Shown: positions 25,461-35,403 of the stretch, piece after piece
How the letters are laid out: every line of letters begins with the position of its first letter
Numbering within the stretch: the first letter of the stretch is position 1
Origin: Desulfuromonas sp. KJ2020
GTDB lineage: Bacteria > Desulfobacterota > Desulfuromonadia > Desulfuromonadales > SZUA-540
DNA: 64,000 nucleotides
Direction: 5' to 3'
NCBI RefSeq assembly: GCF_024197615.1
Contig: NZ_JAKUKE010000001.1
Coordinates: forward strand, 707,029 to 771,028
Notes under the pieces: generated by a model
The model's input: the letters and a program-made list of their open reading frames with translations, nothing else
Told to the model about the DNA's origin: nothing
The model's database searches: none
Made by a program: the position numbers and the translations under genes

Positions 25461-27335
25461 ATGACCCACGATCAGATTCTGATCATTGCCATTTTGCTGG
25501 TGACTATCGTGCTTTTTCTGTGGGGACGCTGGCGCCACGATATCGTGGCGGGGGGGGCTCTGCTGGCCTGTGTCATCGCCGGGCTGGTGCCAGCCGGAGA
25601 GGCTTTTCTCGGCTTCGGGCATCCCGCCGTCATCACCGTGGCGTGTGTGCTGGTGTTGAGCCAGGGCTTGCAGATGACCGGTGCCGTCGATGCTCTGGCG
25701 CAGAAAGTCCTGCCCTCTTCCGCCGGACCGATAATGACCATTACCGCCCTGACCGCTCTCGGCGCCGTTCTCTCTGCCTTCATGAACAATGTCGGCGCCC
25801 TGGCTCTGCTGATGCCGGTCGCCTTTCAGCTTGCCGACAAAAAAGGCCTTTCACCCGGCAGAGTCCTCATGCCCCTATCCTTTGGCACCATTCTGGGAGG
25901 CATGACCACCCTGATCGGCACGCCGCCGAACCTGATCGTCGCCAGCTTTCGCCAAACCAACGGGGTGAATGGATTTTCCATGTTCGACTACACGCCGGTA
26001 GGACTGACGGTCGCCGTGACCGGCATCATTTTTATTGTTCTGCTCGGCTGGCGCCTGGTTCCCCTTCGCAAACAGGAAGGGATCAGCGGCTTCGAAACAG
26101 GCGCCTACTTTACAGAAGTGCGCATCGGCGAAGACAGCAAGATCGTGGACAGGCCGCTACGCGACCTGGAACACGAACTGGAGGAGGCGGATGCCCAGAT
26201 CGTCGGCATGGTGCGCCACAAAATGCGGGTGATCGCCCCCAACCCGCGCCGACTGCTGCACGCCGGCGACATTCTGGTCATCGAGGCCGACCCGGAAGCG
26301 CTGGCTGGCCTGCTCTCATCTCTGCATCTTGAACTGGAGGAGGCCATCGCTTCGAAAAAAGGGGCAGAGGAGGACGATGACCCGTCAGACGAGGCGCCCC
26401 TGACCGCCCAGGTCCAGGCCGCGGCAACGCCAACAACGGGCGATAAAACGGAGAAGGAACCGCATCGGCCCGAAAGCGAGGAAACGGTTATTCAGGAACT
26501 GGTGGTCATGCCCAACGCCCGGCTGATCAGTCGCACGGCGACCGATCTGCAGCTGCGCACCCGCTACGGCCTGAACCTGCTTGCCCTGTCGCGTCAGGGT
26601 CGCCGCTCCATCAAACGGCTGCGGGTCACGCGCATTCTGGCCGGCGACCTGCTGCTCATGCAGGGTTCACCAGAAGCCCTCTCCGCCTTTGCCTCTGAGT
26701 TCGCCTGCGTACCGCTGGCGGCGCGCTCCATCCGCATCCCGGATCGCCGCAAGGCCCTGGTCGCCACCCTGACGATGCTGGCCGCGGTCGGCGGCGCGGC
26801 CTTTGGCCTGCTCCCCGCCGCCATCGCTTTTGCGGCCGGAGTCCTGGTGATTATGACTCAGCGGATTATTCCCCTGCAAAAGCTCTACGAAGCCATTGAC
26901 TGGCCTGTTATCGTCCTGCTGGCCGCCCTTATCCCCGTGGCCGGCGCCATGGCCAGTACCGGCACCGCCGACCTACTGGCCAAGGGCCTTCTGCAGAACC
27001 TGGCCCAGGGCCGACCGGTTCTCGCCCTGGCCCTGATCCTCATCACGACCATGACCCTGTCCGATTTCATGAACAATGCCGCCACAGCGGCCGTCATGTG
27101 CCCCCTGTCCATCAGCACCGCGACGCAACTGAACGCCAGCCCCGACGCTTTTCTCATGGCTGTCGCCGTCGGCGCCTCCTGCGCTTTTCTCACCCCCATC
27201 GGCCACCAGAACAACACCCTGATTCTCGGCCCTGGCGGCTTCCGCTTTGGCGACTACTGGCGCCTGGGGCTGCCCATGGAAATCCTCGTCGTCGCCGTCA
27301 GTATCCCCATGCTGCTGTGGGTCTGGCCCCTGTAA
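25461..27335 (+). CDS. SLC13/DASS-type anion permease with TrkA_C domains (1)
   Basis: A 624-aa permease. N-terminal helices include SAFMNNVGALALLMP and GGMTTLIGTPPNLIVASF, the usual Asn/Thr anion-sodium site motifs, mirrored at the C-terminus by SDFMNNAATAAVMCP and TPIGHQNNTLILGPGG. The large central cytosolic segment (about residues 205-450) carries two TrkA_C/RCK_C-like domains joined by an unusually acidic linker around EEDDDPSDEAP. Members transport sulfate, dicarboxylates or other divalent anions. The ATG at 25461 has GGGAG before it; an upstream GTG at 25359 would add 34 unlikely residues. Confidence 0.88.
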   Translation: MTHDQILIIAILLVTIVLFLWGRWRHDIVAGGALLACVIAGLVPAGEAFLGFGHPAVITVACVLVLSQGLQMTGAVDALAQKVLPSSAGPIMTITALTALGAVLSAFMNNVGALALLMPVAFQLADKKGLSPGRVLMPLSFGTILGGMTTLIGTPPNLIVASFRQTNGVNGFSMFDYTPVGLTVAVTGIIFIVLLGWRLVPLRKQEGISGFETGAYFTEVRIGEDSKIVDRPLRDLEHELEEADAQIVGMVRHKMRVIAPNPRRLLHAGDILVIEADPEALAGLLSSLHLELEEAIASKKGAEEDDDPSDEAPLTAQVQAAATPTTGDKTEKEPHRPESEETVIQELVVMPNARLISRTATDLQLRTRYGLNLLALSRQGRRSIKRLRVTRILAGDLLLMQGSPEALSAFASEFACVPLAARSIRIPDRRKALVATLTMLAAVGGAAFGLLPAAIAFAAGVLVIMTQRIIPLQKLYEAIDWPVIVLLAALIPVAGAMASTGTADLLAKGLLQNLAQGRPVLALALILITTMTLSDFMNNAATAAVMCPLSISTATQLNASPDAFLMAVAVGASCAFLTPIGHQNNTLILGPGGFRFGDYWRLGLPMEILVVAVSIPMLLWVWPL

Positions 27336-27350
27336 TCGCGTCATCCACCG

Positions 27351-27902
27351 CTAGAGGCCGGCGCTTTCCAGCCAGGCCAGCAGCAGCACGATAAGCAGGG
27401 ACACCGGCGCCACCACGGCCCAGTCATTGACCCGGAGCAGTTTCGGCAAGGTCCGATCGCCAAAGTCACCTTTTTGCAGGATGCCTTTCTGCAGCCTCGG
27501 ATAGAGGGCGGCAAAGAGCGCGGTGCCGATGATGATACCGGCCAGCCCGCCCACCAGAGCATCGAGGTAACCGTTGCCGATGGCGCCGGCGATGGTACCG
27601 GGGCAGTAGCCGAGCACGGCAAACCCGACCCCGAAGAGAAGACCGCCAGGGATGTTCATGCCCAACGAGCCCGCCTTCGGCGAGAGGGTGACCCACCCCC
27701 GCCCCTTCATGAAATAGATGCCGATCATGCCCGTCACCACGGCACTGAGCATGATCTTGAGGACGGTAAAATCCTCCAGCAGAAGCTGGCCGAGAATGAC
27801 GTCGTATTTGGTGGCCCCTCCCTTGTGCAGGAGAAAGCCGAAGATCAGCCCTATAAGCAGGCCCCAGGCGGGCGACCGCTGCTGTACTTGCTTCCGTGTC
27901 AT
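27351..27902 (-). CDS. YeeE/YedE family half-transporter, second gene
   Basis: A 183-aa membrane protein with about five helices. The core VLGYCPGTIAGAIGNGYLDA contains the conserved Cys of the YeeE/YedE family, some members of which import thiosulfate through a chain of cysteines. The canonical protein is about twice this size, so this gene and the one 8 nt upstream probably form a heterodimer equal to one full transporter. It is the last gene of the leftward operon and converges on the SLC13 gene with only 15 nt between. Confidence 0.87.
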   Translation of the reverse strand: MTRKQVQQRSPAWGLLIGLIFGFLLHKGGATKYDVILGQLLLEDFTVLKIMLSAVVTGMIGIYFMKGRGWVTLSPKAGSLGMNIPGGLLFGVGFAVLGYCPGTIAGAIGNGYLDALVGGLAGIIIGTALFAALYPRLQKGILQKGDFGDRTLPKLLRVNDWAVVAPVSLLIVLLLAWLESAGL

Positions 27903-27910
27903 GTTCCCCC

Positions 27911-28429
27911 CTATCCAGCCAGTGCAAAGAGCCCGAAGGCCGCCAGAATACCGCCGATAAAGAAGCAGATGGCCGATATCCAGCTGGAGACGGCGAGCTG
28001 CAGGGTGCCGCTGATGCCGTGCCCGCTGGTGCAGCCCCCGGCCCAGCGCGCCCCGAAACCGAGAAAGATGCCACCGACCAGGGCAACGACCACCCGCCGG
28101 AGGGGACTGTCACCAAAAGCCAGAGCCCAACGCGTCGGCACCCACTGCCAGTGAAAATCTCCCGACAGCAGGGCCGAGACGAACGCGCCCAGCACGACCC
28201 CCAGCACAAGCAGCCCCTGCCAGCCCAGCGCGAGGCCGATTTTCTGATAATAGGGTCTATCTTCCACCCCTTGGCCCTGAAGAGCCTGCAGGATGCGGCC
28301 GCCCAGGCGGGCAAAGGTCGTCGAACAGGCGAGGGGCTTGCCTGACACCAGAAAACTGAACCAGCTCAACACCCCCAGACCGATCCCGACTGTATAGGGT
28401 GACCAGCGTACTTCCATGAGAAAATCCAT
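27911..28429 (-). CDS. YeeE/YedE family half-transporter, first gene
   Basis: A 172-aa membrane protein with cysteine motifs SGKPLACSTTFARLGG and ARWAGGCTSGHGISG, the two typical sulfur-relay sites of this family. It complements the following half-gene, which keeps a single Cys-Pro site. It lies 15 nt after the persulfide dioxygenase-rhodanese gene, which suggests that the imported thiosulfate or persulfide sulfur is handled by that enzyme. Confidence 0.88.
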   Translation of the reverse strand: MDFLMEVRWSPYTVGIGLGVLSWFSFLVSGKPLACSTTFARLGGRILQALQGQGVEDRPYYQKIGLALGWQGLLVLGVVLGAFVSALLSGDFHWQWVPTRWALAFGDSPLRRVVVALVGGIFLGFGARWAGGCTSGHGISGTLQLAVSSWISAICFFIGGILAAFGLFALAG

Positions 28430-28444
28430 TAAGGTCTCCTCCTC

Positions 28445-29899
28445 TCAATTCTCTTCGTTCCAGTCCTGCTTGCCATCGATCACGCTGGAATAAAAACGCG
28501 AACCGTGGGGATTGACGCAGGCCCGGCACTCCTTGACAAATCCGGCGGCGCTGTAGCCGGTAAGGCCGCCCGCCACGTTGAACAGCTGCCTGAAGCCGTT
28601 TTTCGCCAGGATGCTGGCGCCCAGACTGGAACGGTTTCCCGAGCTGCAGATCACATAAATATCCTTGTCCTGGTCGAGCTCCTGGTGGCGGCTCCGCAGT
28701 TCGGCCACCGGGATATTGACGGCCCCCTCAATATGGCTGTCGGCAAATTCGAGGGGGGCCCGCACATCGAGAAGGACAAAGTTCGAGTCCCCCTGCATGC
28801 GCTCATGCAGTTCTTCGGCCGAAACCTGCCGGAAGGAGGTAGAACTCAGGCCGGAGGTAGCCCAGGCCGACATGCTGCCGGCCAGGGTCCCGACGATGCG
28901 GTCCACCCCCACGCGCCGGGCCCAGCCCAGGGCCTCTTTCGCCTTGGAAAAATCGTCGGCCACCAGCAGAATGTCCCGGTCCGTCGGCAGCACCCAGCCG
29001 GCAAAGGTCGGGAAATTCCCCTTGAGGTCGAGATGCCAGGCCCCCGGCACATGTTGGCTGCTGAAGGCGTGATAGCTGCGGGCGTCCAAAACCTCGTAGT
29101 CGTCCTCCTGCAGGCGGGCGCTGAACCGGGCCGGCTCCAGCTCTTCCAGGCGTGGCAGCTCGGCCAGGCGCGCCGGCCCTTGCCGGTTGATGTCGCTGCA
29201 GCGGCTGAAGTGATCGGGCGCCGGCGGCATATCCTCAGTGAGGGAGCGGATGAAGGCGTCCTTGTCGGCGATCTGCAGGGCGTTATTGAAGCGGCGTTCG
29301 TAACCGATGGTGCTGCGCCACTTGGCCCCCATGGCCCGCCCGCACAGGGAGCCGGCCCCATGGGCGGGGTAGACCTCGCAATAGTCTGGCAGTTTCAGCA
29401 GTTTATCGTGCAGGCTGTGATAGAGCTTGCCCGCCAGTTCTTTGGCCTGGTCCGGAAAGAGATCAGGCCGGCCGACATCGCCGACGAAAAGGGTGTCGCC
29501 GACGAAGACGCCGATGGGGCTGTCGGCGCGGGAAGTATCCACCACCACATAACTGAGATGTTCCGGCGTGTGTCCCGGTGTCTCCAGCACCTCCAGACGC
29601 ATGTCCTCCAGCTCCACCCGGTCCCCTTCCACCAGGGGAACGTGATCGAAGGTACAGTTGGCCGAACGGGCCACGTAGATTTTTGCTCCCGTCTTCTGGG
29701 CCAGATCCATATGCCCCGAGATGAAATCGGCATGCAGGTGCGTCTGCAGGATATGGGTTATTTTCACCCCCAGGGCACGAGCTTCCTTGAGGTAGAGATC
29801 GACGTCGCGCTGAGGATCGATAATGGCGCAGTTCTTCTGTCCGGCCAGCAGATAGGAACTGTGCGCGATCTTTTCGATAAAATAATGCTTAAGCAGCAT
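28445..29899 (-). CDS. CstB-like persulfide dioxygenase-rhodanese fusion
   Basis: A 484-aa three-part enzyme. Residues 1-240 are a metallo-beta-lactamase fold with THLHADFISGH (His54, His56, Asp58), then TPGHTPEHLSY and the metal-site Asp in FVGDTLFVGDVGRPD. This matches the ETHE1/CstB subclass. The middle (about 265-365) is a rhodanese-like domain without a catalytic Cys. The C-terminal rhodanese (about 370-460) has the active loop ICSSGNRS. CstB oxidises thiol persulfides to sulfite and then thiosulfate. AAAGGAG precedes the ATG; an upstream in-frame extension inside the neighbouring gene is unlikely. Cotranscribed with YeeE halves and an anion permease. Confidence 0.9.
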   Translation of the reverse strand: MLLKHYFIEKIAHSSYLLAGQKNCAIIDPQRDVDLYLKEARALGVKITHILQTHLHADFISGHMDLAQKTGAKIYVARSANCTFDHVPLVEGDRVELEDMRLEVLETPGHTPEHLSYVVVDTSRADSPIGVFVGDTLFVGDVGRPDLFPDQAKELAGKLYHSLHDKLLKLPDYCEVYPAHGAGSLCGRAMGAKWRSTIGYERRFNNALQIADKDAFIRSLTEDMPPAPDHFSRCSDINRQGPARLAELPRLEELEPARFSARLQEDDYEVLDARSYHAFSSQHVPGAWHLDLKGNFPTFAGWVLPTDRDILLVADDFSKAKEALGWARRVGVDRIVGTLAGSMSAWATSGLSSTSFRQVSAEELHERMQGDSNFVLLDVRAPLEFADSHIEGAVNIPVAELRSRHQELDQDKDIYVICSSGNRSSLGASILAKNGFRQLFNVAGGLTGYSAAGFVKECRACVNPHGSRFYSSVIDGKQDWNEEN

Positions 29900-29921
29900 G
29901 GACTTTCTCCTTTCTCGAAGG

Positions 29922-31712
29922 TTAAAGATAAAAGAAATAAAAGAGGGTGACGACGACCAGCAGAAAGAGCAGGGTGAGGCCGCCGCCGGCCCGGATATAG
30001 TCGGCATTGCGGTAGCCACCGGGCGACATGTACAGGACGTTGACCTGATGGGTGGGCAGCATAAAGGAGTTGGCGGCGCAGATGGCGGCCAGGAGCACCA
30101 GGGGACGAGGGGGCAGTCCGGCGAGCTCGGCCATGCCGATGACCAGAGGAGCCAGCACCACGATGGCCCCCACGTTGGACATGAACAGGGAGAAGAGGGT
30201 GGAGAGGATGGCCACGCTCAGCAGAAAGAGCAGGGGATGGGCCCCCTGCACCAGGGTCATGACCTGACGGGCCAGAAATTCGGCAGCCCCGGTCTTCTGC
30301 ATGGCCAGCCCCAGGGGGATGAGGCCGGCGAGTAAAAAGACAACCTTCCATTCGATGGCCTCGTAGGCCGCCTCGATAGAGAGCACTCCCGTCAGGATCA
30401 TGGCCAGAGCGCCGGTCAAAAAAGCCTGGGACAGCGGAAACCCCGCCAGGGCCAGGCCCACGGCCCCCGCAAAGCACAGCAGGGCCGGCCAGGATTTGAC
30501 GTCGGCCTGTTTAGGCGGCGAAAAGGGGGTAGCCACGAGGAAATCGCCGCCGCCTTTCAATTCATCGATATTCTCCCACAGCCCATACAGGATGAAGGTG
30601 TCGCCGGGGGCGATGTCGCGATCGGAAAAATCCCCCCGCACTTCTTCCCCCCGGTTGAACATCAGGACCGGCTCGACGGCGTAACGGCGACGCAGGGCAA
30701 AACTGCGCAGGGTCTGGCCGACCAGGGCCGAGCGGGGCGGAATGATGACCTCGGCAAAGCCGGCCCGTTTCGGGTCGCGCAGGGGGGCAAAGCGGCCCTT
30801 TTTCGCCTCCTGTCGCAAGTCAAAGGTCGCCGCGAACCGTTCCGCTTTGGCCTCCTCTCCCAGCAGGGCCAAAGTCTGACCGGCTTCGAAGCGCGTCTGC
30901 CGCCAGGGGGCATAGTGGATCTCACGGTCACGGGCCAGCCCAAGGAGGTTGAGACCGAAGCGGCTCCACAGGCCGGCCTCCTCCGGGGTCTGCCCGACCA
31001 GGGAGCTTGAGGCGGGGATGGTGTAGAGCCAGATATGGTCGGGCAGGTGCAGGGCCTCAACGAGCCGCTCCTGTTCGGATGGGGCGACCTCCCGAGACGC
31101 CGTGTCTGGCAGGACCATCTTGCCCAGCAGCACGAAATAGAAAATGCCGGCGCCGAGCAGGGCCAGACCCACGGGAGTCACACTCAGCAGCCCGTAAGGC
31201 GCCTGGCCGCCGACCCGCAGCAGATCGTTGATCAGGATGAGGGGCCCGGAGCCGACCATGCTGAGCGTGCCGCCCAGAATGGCGGCGAAACCGATGGGCA
31301 TGACCAGGGTCGAGGCCGGGATCCGCTGTCGCCGGGAAATATCCAGAATGGCTGGCAGAAAAAGAGCGGCCGCGCCAACATTCTGGATAAAGCCCGACAG
31401 CAGCCCGACGGACAGGGACAGCAGCGCCACGATACGCGAGGGTTTGTCTCCCACCTTCCTGACAAAAAAGCGGGCGAAGCGATCCATCAGGCCCGTTCTG
31501 GCCAGGCCGCGTCCAAGGATCATCACCGCCATCATGGCCACCACCGCATTGCTGGCAAAACCCGACAGGGCTTCCTGCGGCTCCAGCACGTCGGTCCAGG
31601 CCAGCGCCAGCAGGCAGAGGAGAGCCGTCACGTCGAGACGAAAGATCTCCAGCGCCAACAGGGTCACCGTCACGGCCAGAATCAGGAGTACGGTCAGGAT
31701 AGAGGCATCCAT
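29922..31712 (-). CDS. SLC13/DASS-type anion permease with TrkA_C domains (2)
   Basis: A 596-aa permease of the same overall plan as the one at 25461: helices, two central RCK_C-like domains (VGQTPEEAGLWSRFGLNLLG and LVGQTLRSFALRRRYAVEPV begin them), then more helices. The anion-site loops differ: GFIQNVGAAALFLP and MVGSGPLILINDLL replace the NxTP-type motif, so the substrate may differ. It lies between htpX and the CstB-like gene with gaps of 30 and 22 nt. Sulfate, sulfite or thiosulfate are plausible substrates from context only. Confidence 0.86.
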   Translation of the reverse strand: MDASILTVLLILAVTVTLLALEIFRLDVTALLCLLALAWTDVLEPQEALSGFASNAVVAMMAVMILGRGLARTGLMDRFARFFVRKVGDKPSRIVALLSLSVGLLSGFIQNVGAAALFLPAILDISRRQRIPASTLVMPIGFAAILGGTLSMVGSGPLILINDLLRVGGQAPYGLLSVTPVGLALLGAGIFYFVLLGKMVLPDTASREVAPSEQERLVEALHLPDHIWLYTIPASSSLVGQTPEEAGLWSRFGLNLLGLARDREIHYAPWRQTRFEAGQTLALLGEEAKAERFAATFDLRQEAKKGRFAPLRDPKRAGFAEVIIPPRSALVGQTLRSFALRRRYAVEPVLMFNRGEEVRGDFSDRDIAPGDTFILYGLWENIDELKGGGDFLVATPFSPPKQADVKSWPALLCFAGAVGLALAGFPLSQAFLTGALAMILTGVLSIEAAYEAIEWKVVFLLAGLIPLGLAMQKTGAAEFLARQVMTLVQGAHPLLFLLSVAILSTLFSLFMSNVGAIVVLAPLVIGMAELAGLPPRPLVLLAAICAANSFMLPTHQVNVLYMSPGGYRNADYIRAGGGLTLLFLLVVVTLFYFFYL

Positions 31713-31742
31713 GCTCGTAGGTCTCCGTTTCCCTCTTTTTTC

Positions 31743-32624
31743 CTAGAGCTCCTGCCGCAAAGCGGCGATGCGCTCTTCGAGGGGAGGGTGGGTCATGAAC
31801 AGCCGTTTGAGGCCCCGGCCGATGTTGCCGGAGATGCCGAAGGCGGCCATCTGGTCGGGGAGGTGAGGCTGACCGGCGGAAAGCCGCAGCCGCTCCAGCG
31901 CTGCCACCATCTTCTCGCGGCCGGCAAGGTTAGCGGCACCGGCATCGGCCCGAAACTCCCGCTGGCGGCTGAACCAGAAGACGATGATGCTGGCCAGAAT
32001 GCCGAAGACCATCTGGGCGACGAGGGTGGTGATAAAGAAGCCGGGCCCATGCCCCCGCTCCGTCTTGAAGACAACGCGGTCGACCAGGTGCCCCACTACC
32101 CGCGAGGCGACAATAACGAAGGTATTCACCACCCCCTGAATAAGTGCCAGGGTGATCATGTCGCCATTGGCGACGTGGCTGACCTCATGGGCCAGCACCG
32201 CCTCGGCCTCGTCGCGATTCATGGCCCGCAGCAGGCCAGTGCTTACCGCTACCAGGGCACTGTTCCGGCGCATGCCGGTGGCAAAGGCGTTGACGTCCGG
32301 CGCGTTATAGATGGCCACCTCGGGCATGCCGATCCCCGCCGCCGCGGCCTGACGCCGCACCGTCTCCACCAGCCAGATCTCCTGCTCGCTGGAAGGCTGA
32401 GTGATAACCTGGGCACCGGTGAGACGCTTGGCCGTCCATTTGGAGATGGCCAGGGAAATGAGGGAGCCGCCAAAGCCAAAGACCGCCGCAAAGGCGATGA
32501 GGCTTGGCATATTCAAACCCTCTTCCCGCAGCATCGGGCCGACCCCCAGCAGATTGAGGACCAGGCTCAGCACCAGAAGAATGGCGATATTGGTAATAAC
32601 AAACAGACCTATGCGTTTGAACAT
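31743..32624 (-). CDS. htpX: Membrane zinc protease HtpX
   Basis: A 293-aa M48 protease. Two N-terminal helices are followed by the zinc site [12 protein letters not shown] (HExxH form) and a third ligand in [32 protein letters not shown] is a family block. HtpX degrades misfolded inner-membrane proteins with FtsH, whose partners HflK and HflC are encoded 1.8 kb upstream on the same strand. AAGGAG precedes the ATG. Its presence inside a transporter operon suggests membrane-protein quality control linked to that set. Confidence 0.93.
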   Translation of the reverse strand: MFKRIGLFVITNIAILLVLSLVLNLLGVGPMLREEGLNMPSLIAFAAVFGFGGSLISLAISKWTAKRLTGAQVITQPSSEQEIWLVETVRRQAAAAGIGMPEVAIYNAPDVNAFATGMRRNSALVAVSTGLLRAMNRDEAEAVLAHEVSHVANGDMITLALIQGVVNTFVIVASRVVGHLVDRVVFKTERGHGPGFFITTLVAQMVFGILASIIVFWFSRQREFRADAGAANLAGREKMVAALERLRLSAGQPHLPDQMAAFGISGNIGRGLKRLFMTHPPLEERIAALRQEL

Positions 32625-32661
32625 GGCAAACTCCTTCTCTATCTTCCTTGCTCCCTGAAAC

Positions 32662-34311
32662 TTACTCGGCTGAAGAATCTTCTTCGCTTTGCGCTTCGAT
32701 GGCCTGGGCCCGGGCCGGATTGCGCAGCAGCCGGTCGGCCTTGACCAACTGTTCTACCATGCGCCGGGTCGTGCTGAGGACCCCCAGCAGCTGCTCGGCC
32801 TGCGCTACCGGCAGCCGCCTGGCCACGGCTGCCGCCAGAATTTCCCCTTTCGCCTGCTGATAGGCCTCCTGAAAACCGTCCAGCGCCTGCTGCCGATGGC
32901 CATCGGCACCTGCCAGATCTTCGTCACGGCCCGTCAGCTCGCAGCAGATCTTCACCCTAGCGATGAGCTGTTGGAGAATGTCGATGACCGGGCGATCACT
33001 TATCGTCGTCATCTCCCGTCGCAGCTCCACGGCATTGCCCGACAGGCGCGCCGCTTCGTCCAGATAGCGGGCGATGCGCAGATCCCGGGCCAGGCTCTCC
33101 CCCACCTCCCGGGACATGCTTTCGGCGCGCACCTTGCTGATAAAGTCCGTGATGGCGGCGACCAGGGTGCGCATGGCCGCCGCCTGCTGTTCCACCAGCG
33201 CCGCCGGCTGTTCGGGCCGCAGCAGGGCGTCGTACACCGTTTGATTGGCCATCAGCCGCAAGCGAGCCAGTTCGGCCGCCAGAGCCGATTCGGCCAGATC
33301 GGGGGTGGCCGTCAACGTCGCATCGAGGTGACGCGGGCGTCCGGCTTCTTCCTCCTGGCTGCGGAAGAGCCGCTGCAGCCAGCGGGTCAACAGACCGGCC
33401 GCAGGCAGCATCAGCAGCACACCCAGCACGTTGAAAACCGTGTGAAAAAGCGCCAGCACCGCCGCCGGACTCCCCTCCAGCTGGAGGCCGTCCGCCAGCA
33501 GATGGATGCCCCACATGAGCAGGGGCAGCAGCGCCAGGGCGACGACGCCGGTAATGAGGTTGAAGAGGATATGACCGAGGGCCAGACGCTTGGCGTTGGG
33601 AGTAGCGCGCAGCACCGCCATGGCCGCCGTCGAGGTGCTGCCCAGATTGGCGCCGATGATGGCGACCGCGGCCGGATACATGCCGACCACGCCGCCGCTG
33701 ACCGCTGTCAGCACGATGGCGATGGAGGCACTGGAGGACTGGGTCAATACCGTCGCCACAAAGCCGAGGATCAGAAAGAGCAGGGTGCCGCCGCGCTCGC
33801 CATCCATCAGTGCTGTACTGTAGCTCTGCGCCAGGCCGCCGAAACCGTCTTTGAGAATGGACAGGCCGAGGAAGAACAGCCCGAATCCGGCCAGGGCTTC
33901 CCCCAACCCGCGCAAGCGTTTGTCGGCAACGCCAAGACGGAGCGCTACCCCCAAGGCCAGGATCGGCAGGGCGAAATTCTCGATCTTGAAACCGAAGCCG
34001 ACCAGACTCACCAGCCAGCCGGTGACGGTGGTGCCGATATTGGTGCCGAAGACCACCGTCAGGGCCTGGGCCAGGGTGAAGACCCCGGCATTGACGAAAC
34101 CGATGGTCGCCACGGTAACCGCCCCGGAGGACTGCACCAGCCCTGTCACCAGGACGCCGGCCAGCACGCCTCGCAGCGGCGTAGAGGTATAACGGTTGAG
34201 CAGCTGTTTCAGGCTGCCGCCGGCAAAAACTTTGAGGCCTTCGGTCATCATCATCATGGCGAGCATGAATAGCGCCAGCCCGCCCAGAGTGTTCAAGGCA
34301 ATCTGCATCAT
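32662..34311 (-). CDS. Na/Pi cotransporter family protein with PhoU-like tail
   Basis: A 549-aa protein. Residues 1-310 hold two inverted repeats: [17 protein letters not shown] with [15 protein letters not shown], and [19 protein letters not shown] with [15 protein letters not shown]. These QSS and GxNxGT motifs are typical of NptA-type sodium-phosphate symporters. Residues about 345-540 form a helical PhoU-like regulatory tail. It may import phosphate or export it when in excess. It is the first gene of the probable six-gene leftward operon ending at 27351. Confidence 0.88.
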   Translation of the reverse strand: MMQIALNTLGGLALFMLAMMMMTEGLKVFAGGSLKQLLNRYTSTPLRGVLAGVLVTGLVQSSGAVTVATIGFVNAGVFTLAQALTVVFGTNIGTTVTGWLVSLVGFGFKIENFALPILALGVALRLGVADKRLRGLGEALAGFGLFFLGLSILKDGFGGLAQSYSTALMDGERGGTLLFLILGFVATVLTQSSSASIAIVLTAVSGGVVGMYPAAVAIIGANLGSTSTAAMAVLRATPNAKRLALGHILFNLITGVVALALLPLLMWGIHLLADGLQLEGSPAAVLALFHTVFNVLGVLLMLPAAGLLTRWLQRLFRSQEEEAGRPRHLDATLTATPDLAESALAAELARLRLMANQTVYDALLRPEQPAALVEQQAAAMRTLVAAITDFISKVRAESMSREVGESLARDLRIARYLDEAARLSGNAVELRREMTTISDRPVIDILQQLIARVKICCELTGRDEDLAGADGHRQQALDGFQEAYQQAKGEILAAAVARRLPVAQAEQLLGVLSTTRRMVEQLVKADRLLRNPARAQAIEAQSEEDSSAE

Positions 34312-34403
34312 CTCCCGTATCCGGTGCGCATCTGGTGTTGGAATAACAAGAGTTTACTTGGCTTCGACGGCAATGCAAGACACCCCTGCCACCCCTTGAA
34401 GGC

Positions 34404-34438
34404 AAAAAGGCCCGCCTTTGCTCGGAAAGGCGGGCCTT
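34404..34438 (-). terminator. Terminator after hflKC
   Basis: The 13-bp stem AAGGCCCGCCTTT (34407-34419) / AAAGGCGGGCCTT (34426-34438) is followed on the minus strand by TTTTT. It closes hflKC and insulates the Na/Pi operon. Confidence 0.85.
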
Positions 34439-34464
34439 GCGATGGTCTGCATGTTAACGATCGA

Positions 34465-35403
34465 CTATTTGACGTCCTGCAGGTATTTGTAGAAGGGGGA
34501 ATCGGTGCCGATCACCAGGCGGCCGTTCTTGCCGATGACCTTCTTGTAGGACTCGAGAGTGCGCAAAAAGGAGTAGAATTCCTTGTCGCGGCTGTAGGCC
34601 GTGGCGTAGATGCCTGCGGCTTCAGCGTCGGCCTTGCCGCGGATCTCCAGGGCCAGGCGGTAGGCCTCGGAATTGATCTGCTTGAGTTCGCGCTCCATCT
34701 TGCCCAGAATCTCGGCTTTTTCTCCTTCGCCCTCGGAGCGATATTCCGCCGCCACCTGGTTACGCTCGTTGATCATGCGTTCGTAAACGCGGGTCAATAC
34801 CTGGTCGACGTAGTTGATGCGTTTGATCTGCACGTCGATCAGCTCAATCCCGTACTCGGGCGTGCTGGCCCGCGCCTTGCCGAGCAGACTATCCAAAATC
34901 TCCTCGCGACCGACCAGCTCGCTTTCGCTGACCACCTCGCCCTCGATCTCAAAGACCTCTTTCTCCCCCGGACCTCTCGGTGACTGGTAATCGCTGCCGC
35001 GCACCAGTTCGGCCAGCAATCGGCCGGACACGGCATCGCGCACGACCGAGTCGATGATGTCGTCGAGTCGGCTCTGGGCCCCTATTTCCGTGGCCACGGT
35101 CTTGTAGAAGAGCAGGGGATCGACGATGCGCCAGCGGGCTGTGGTGTCGACCCAGATGAAGCGCTTGTCCTTGGTCGGAATCTGGTTGGGGTCGCTGTCC
35201 CACTTCATGATGCGCTTTTCGAAGCGCTTGACCTCCTGAATGACGGGAATCTTGACGTGGAGACCCGGTCCCTTGACATCCCCCACCGGTTTGCCGAACT
35301 GGGTGACGATAGCCTGCTCGGCCTCATTGACCACGAAAAGACTGCTGCTGATCCCGACGAAGGCAACAAAGGCCAGAATGATGAGTGCTGGTGCTTTTTT
35401 CAT
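34465..35403 (-). CDS. hflC: FtsH protease modulator HflC
   Basis: A 312-aa SPFH/band-7 protein with one N-terminal membrane anchor (residues 6-24) and a periplasmic SPFH domain; EAEQAIVTQFGKPVGDVKGPGLHVK and VGREEILDSLLGKARASTPEYGIELIDVQIKR-type sequence (split across the domain) are typical. The C-terminus ends with the Tyr/Phe-rich FYSFLRTLESYKKVIG block. It assembles with HflK as a cage around FtsH. Its start overlaps the hflK stop by 4 nt. Confidence 0.93.
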   Translation of the reverse strand: MKKAPALIILAFVAFVGISSSLFVVNEAEQAIVTQFGKPVGDVKGPGLHVKIPVIQEVKRFEKRIMKWDSDPNQIPTKDKRFIWVDTTARWRIVDPLLFYKTVATEIGAQSRLDDIIDSVVRDAVSGRLLAELVRGSDYQSPRGPGEKEVFEIEGEVVSESELVGREEILDSLLGKARASTPEYGIELIDVQIKRINYVDQVLTRVYERMINERNQVAAEYRSEGEGEKAEILGKMERELKQINSEAYRLALEIRGKADAEAAGIYATAYSRDKEFYSFLRTLESYKKVIGKNGRLVIGTDSPFYKYLQDVK

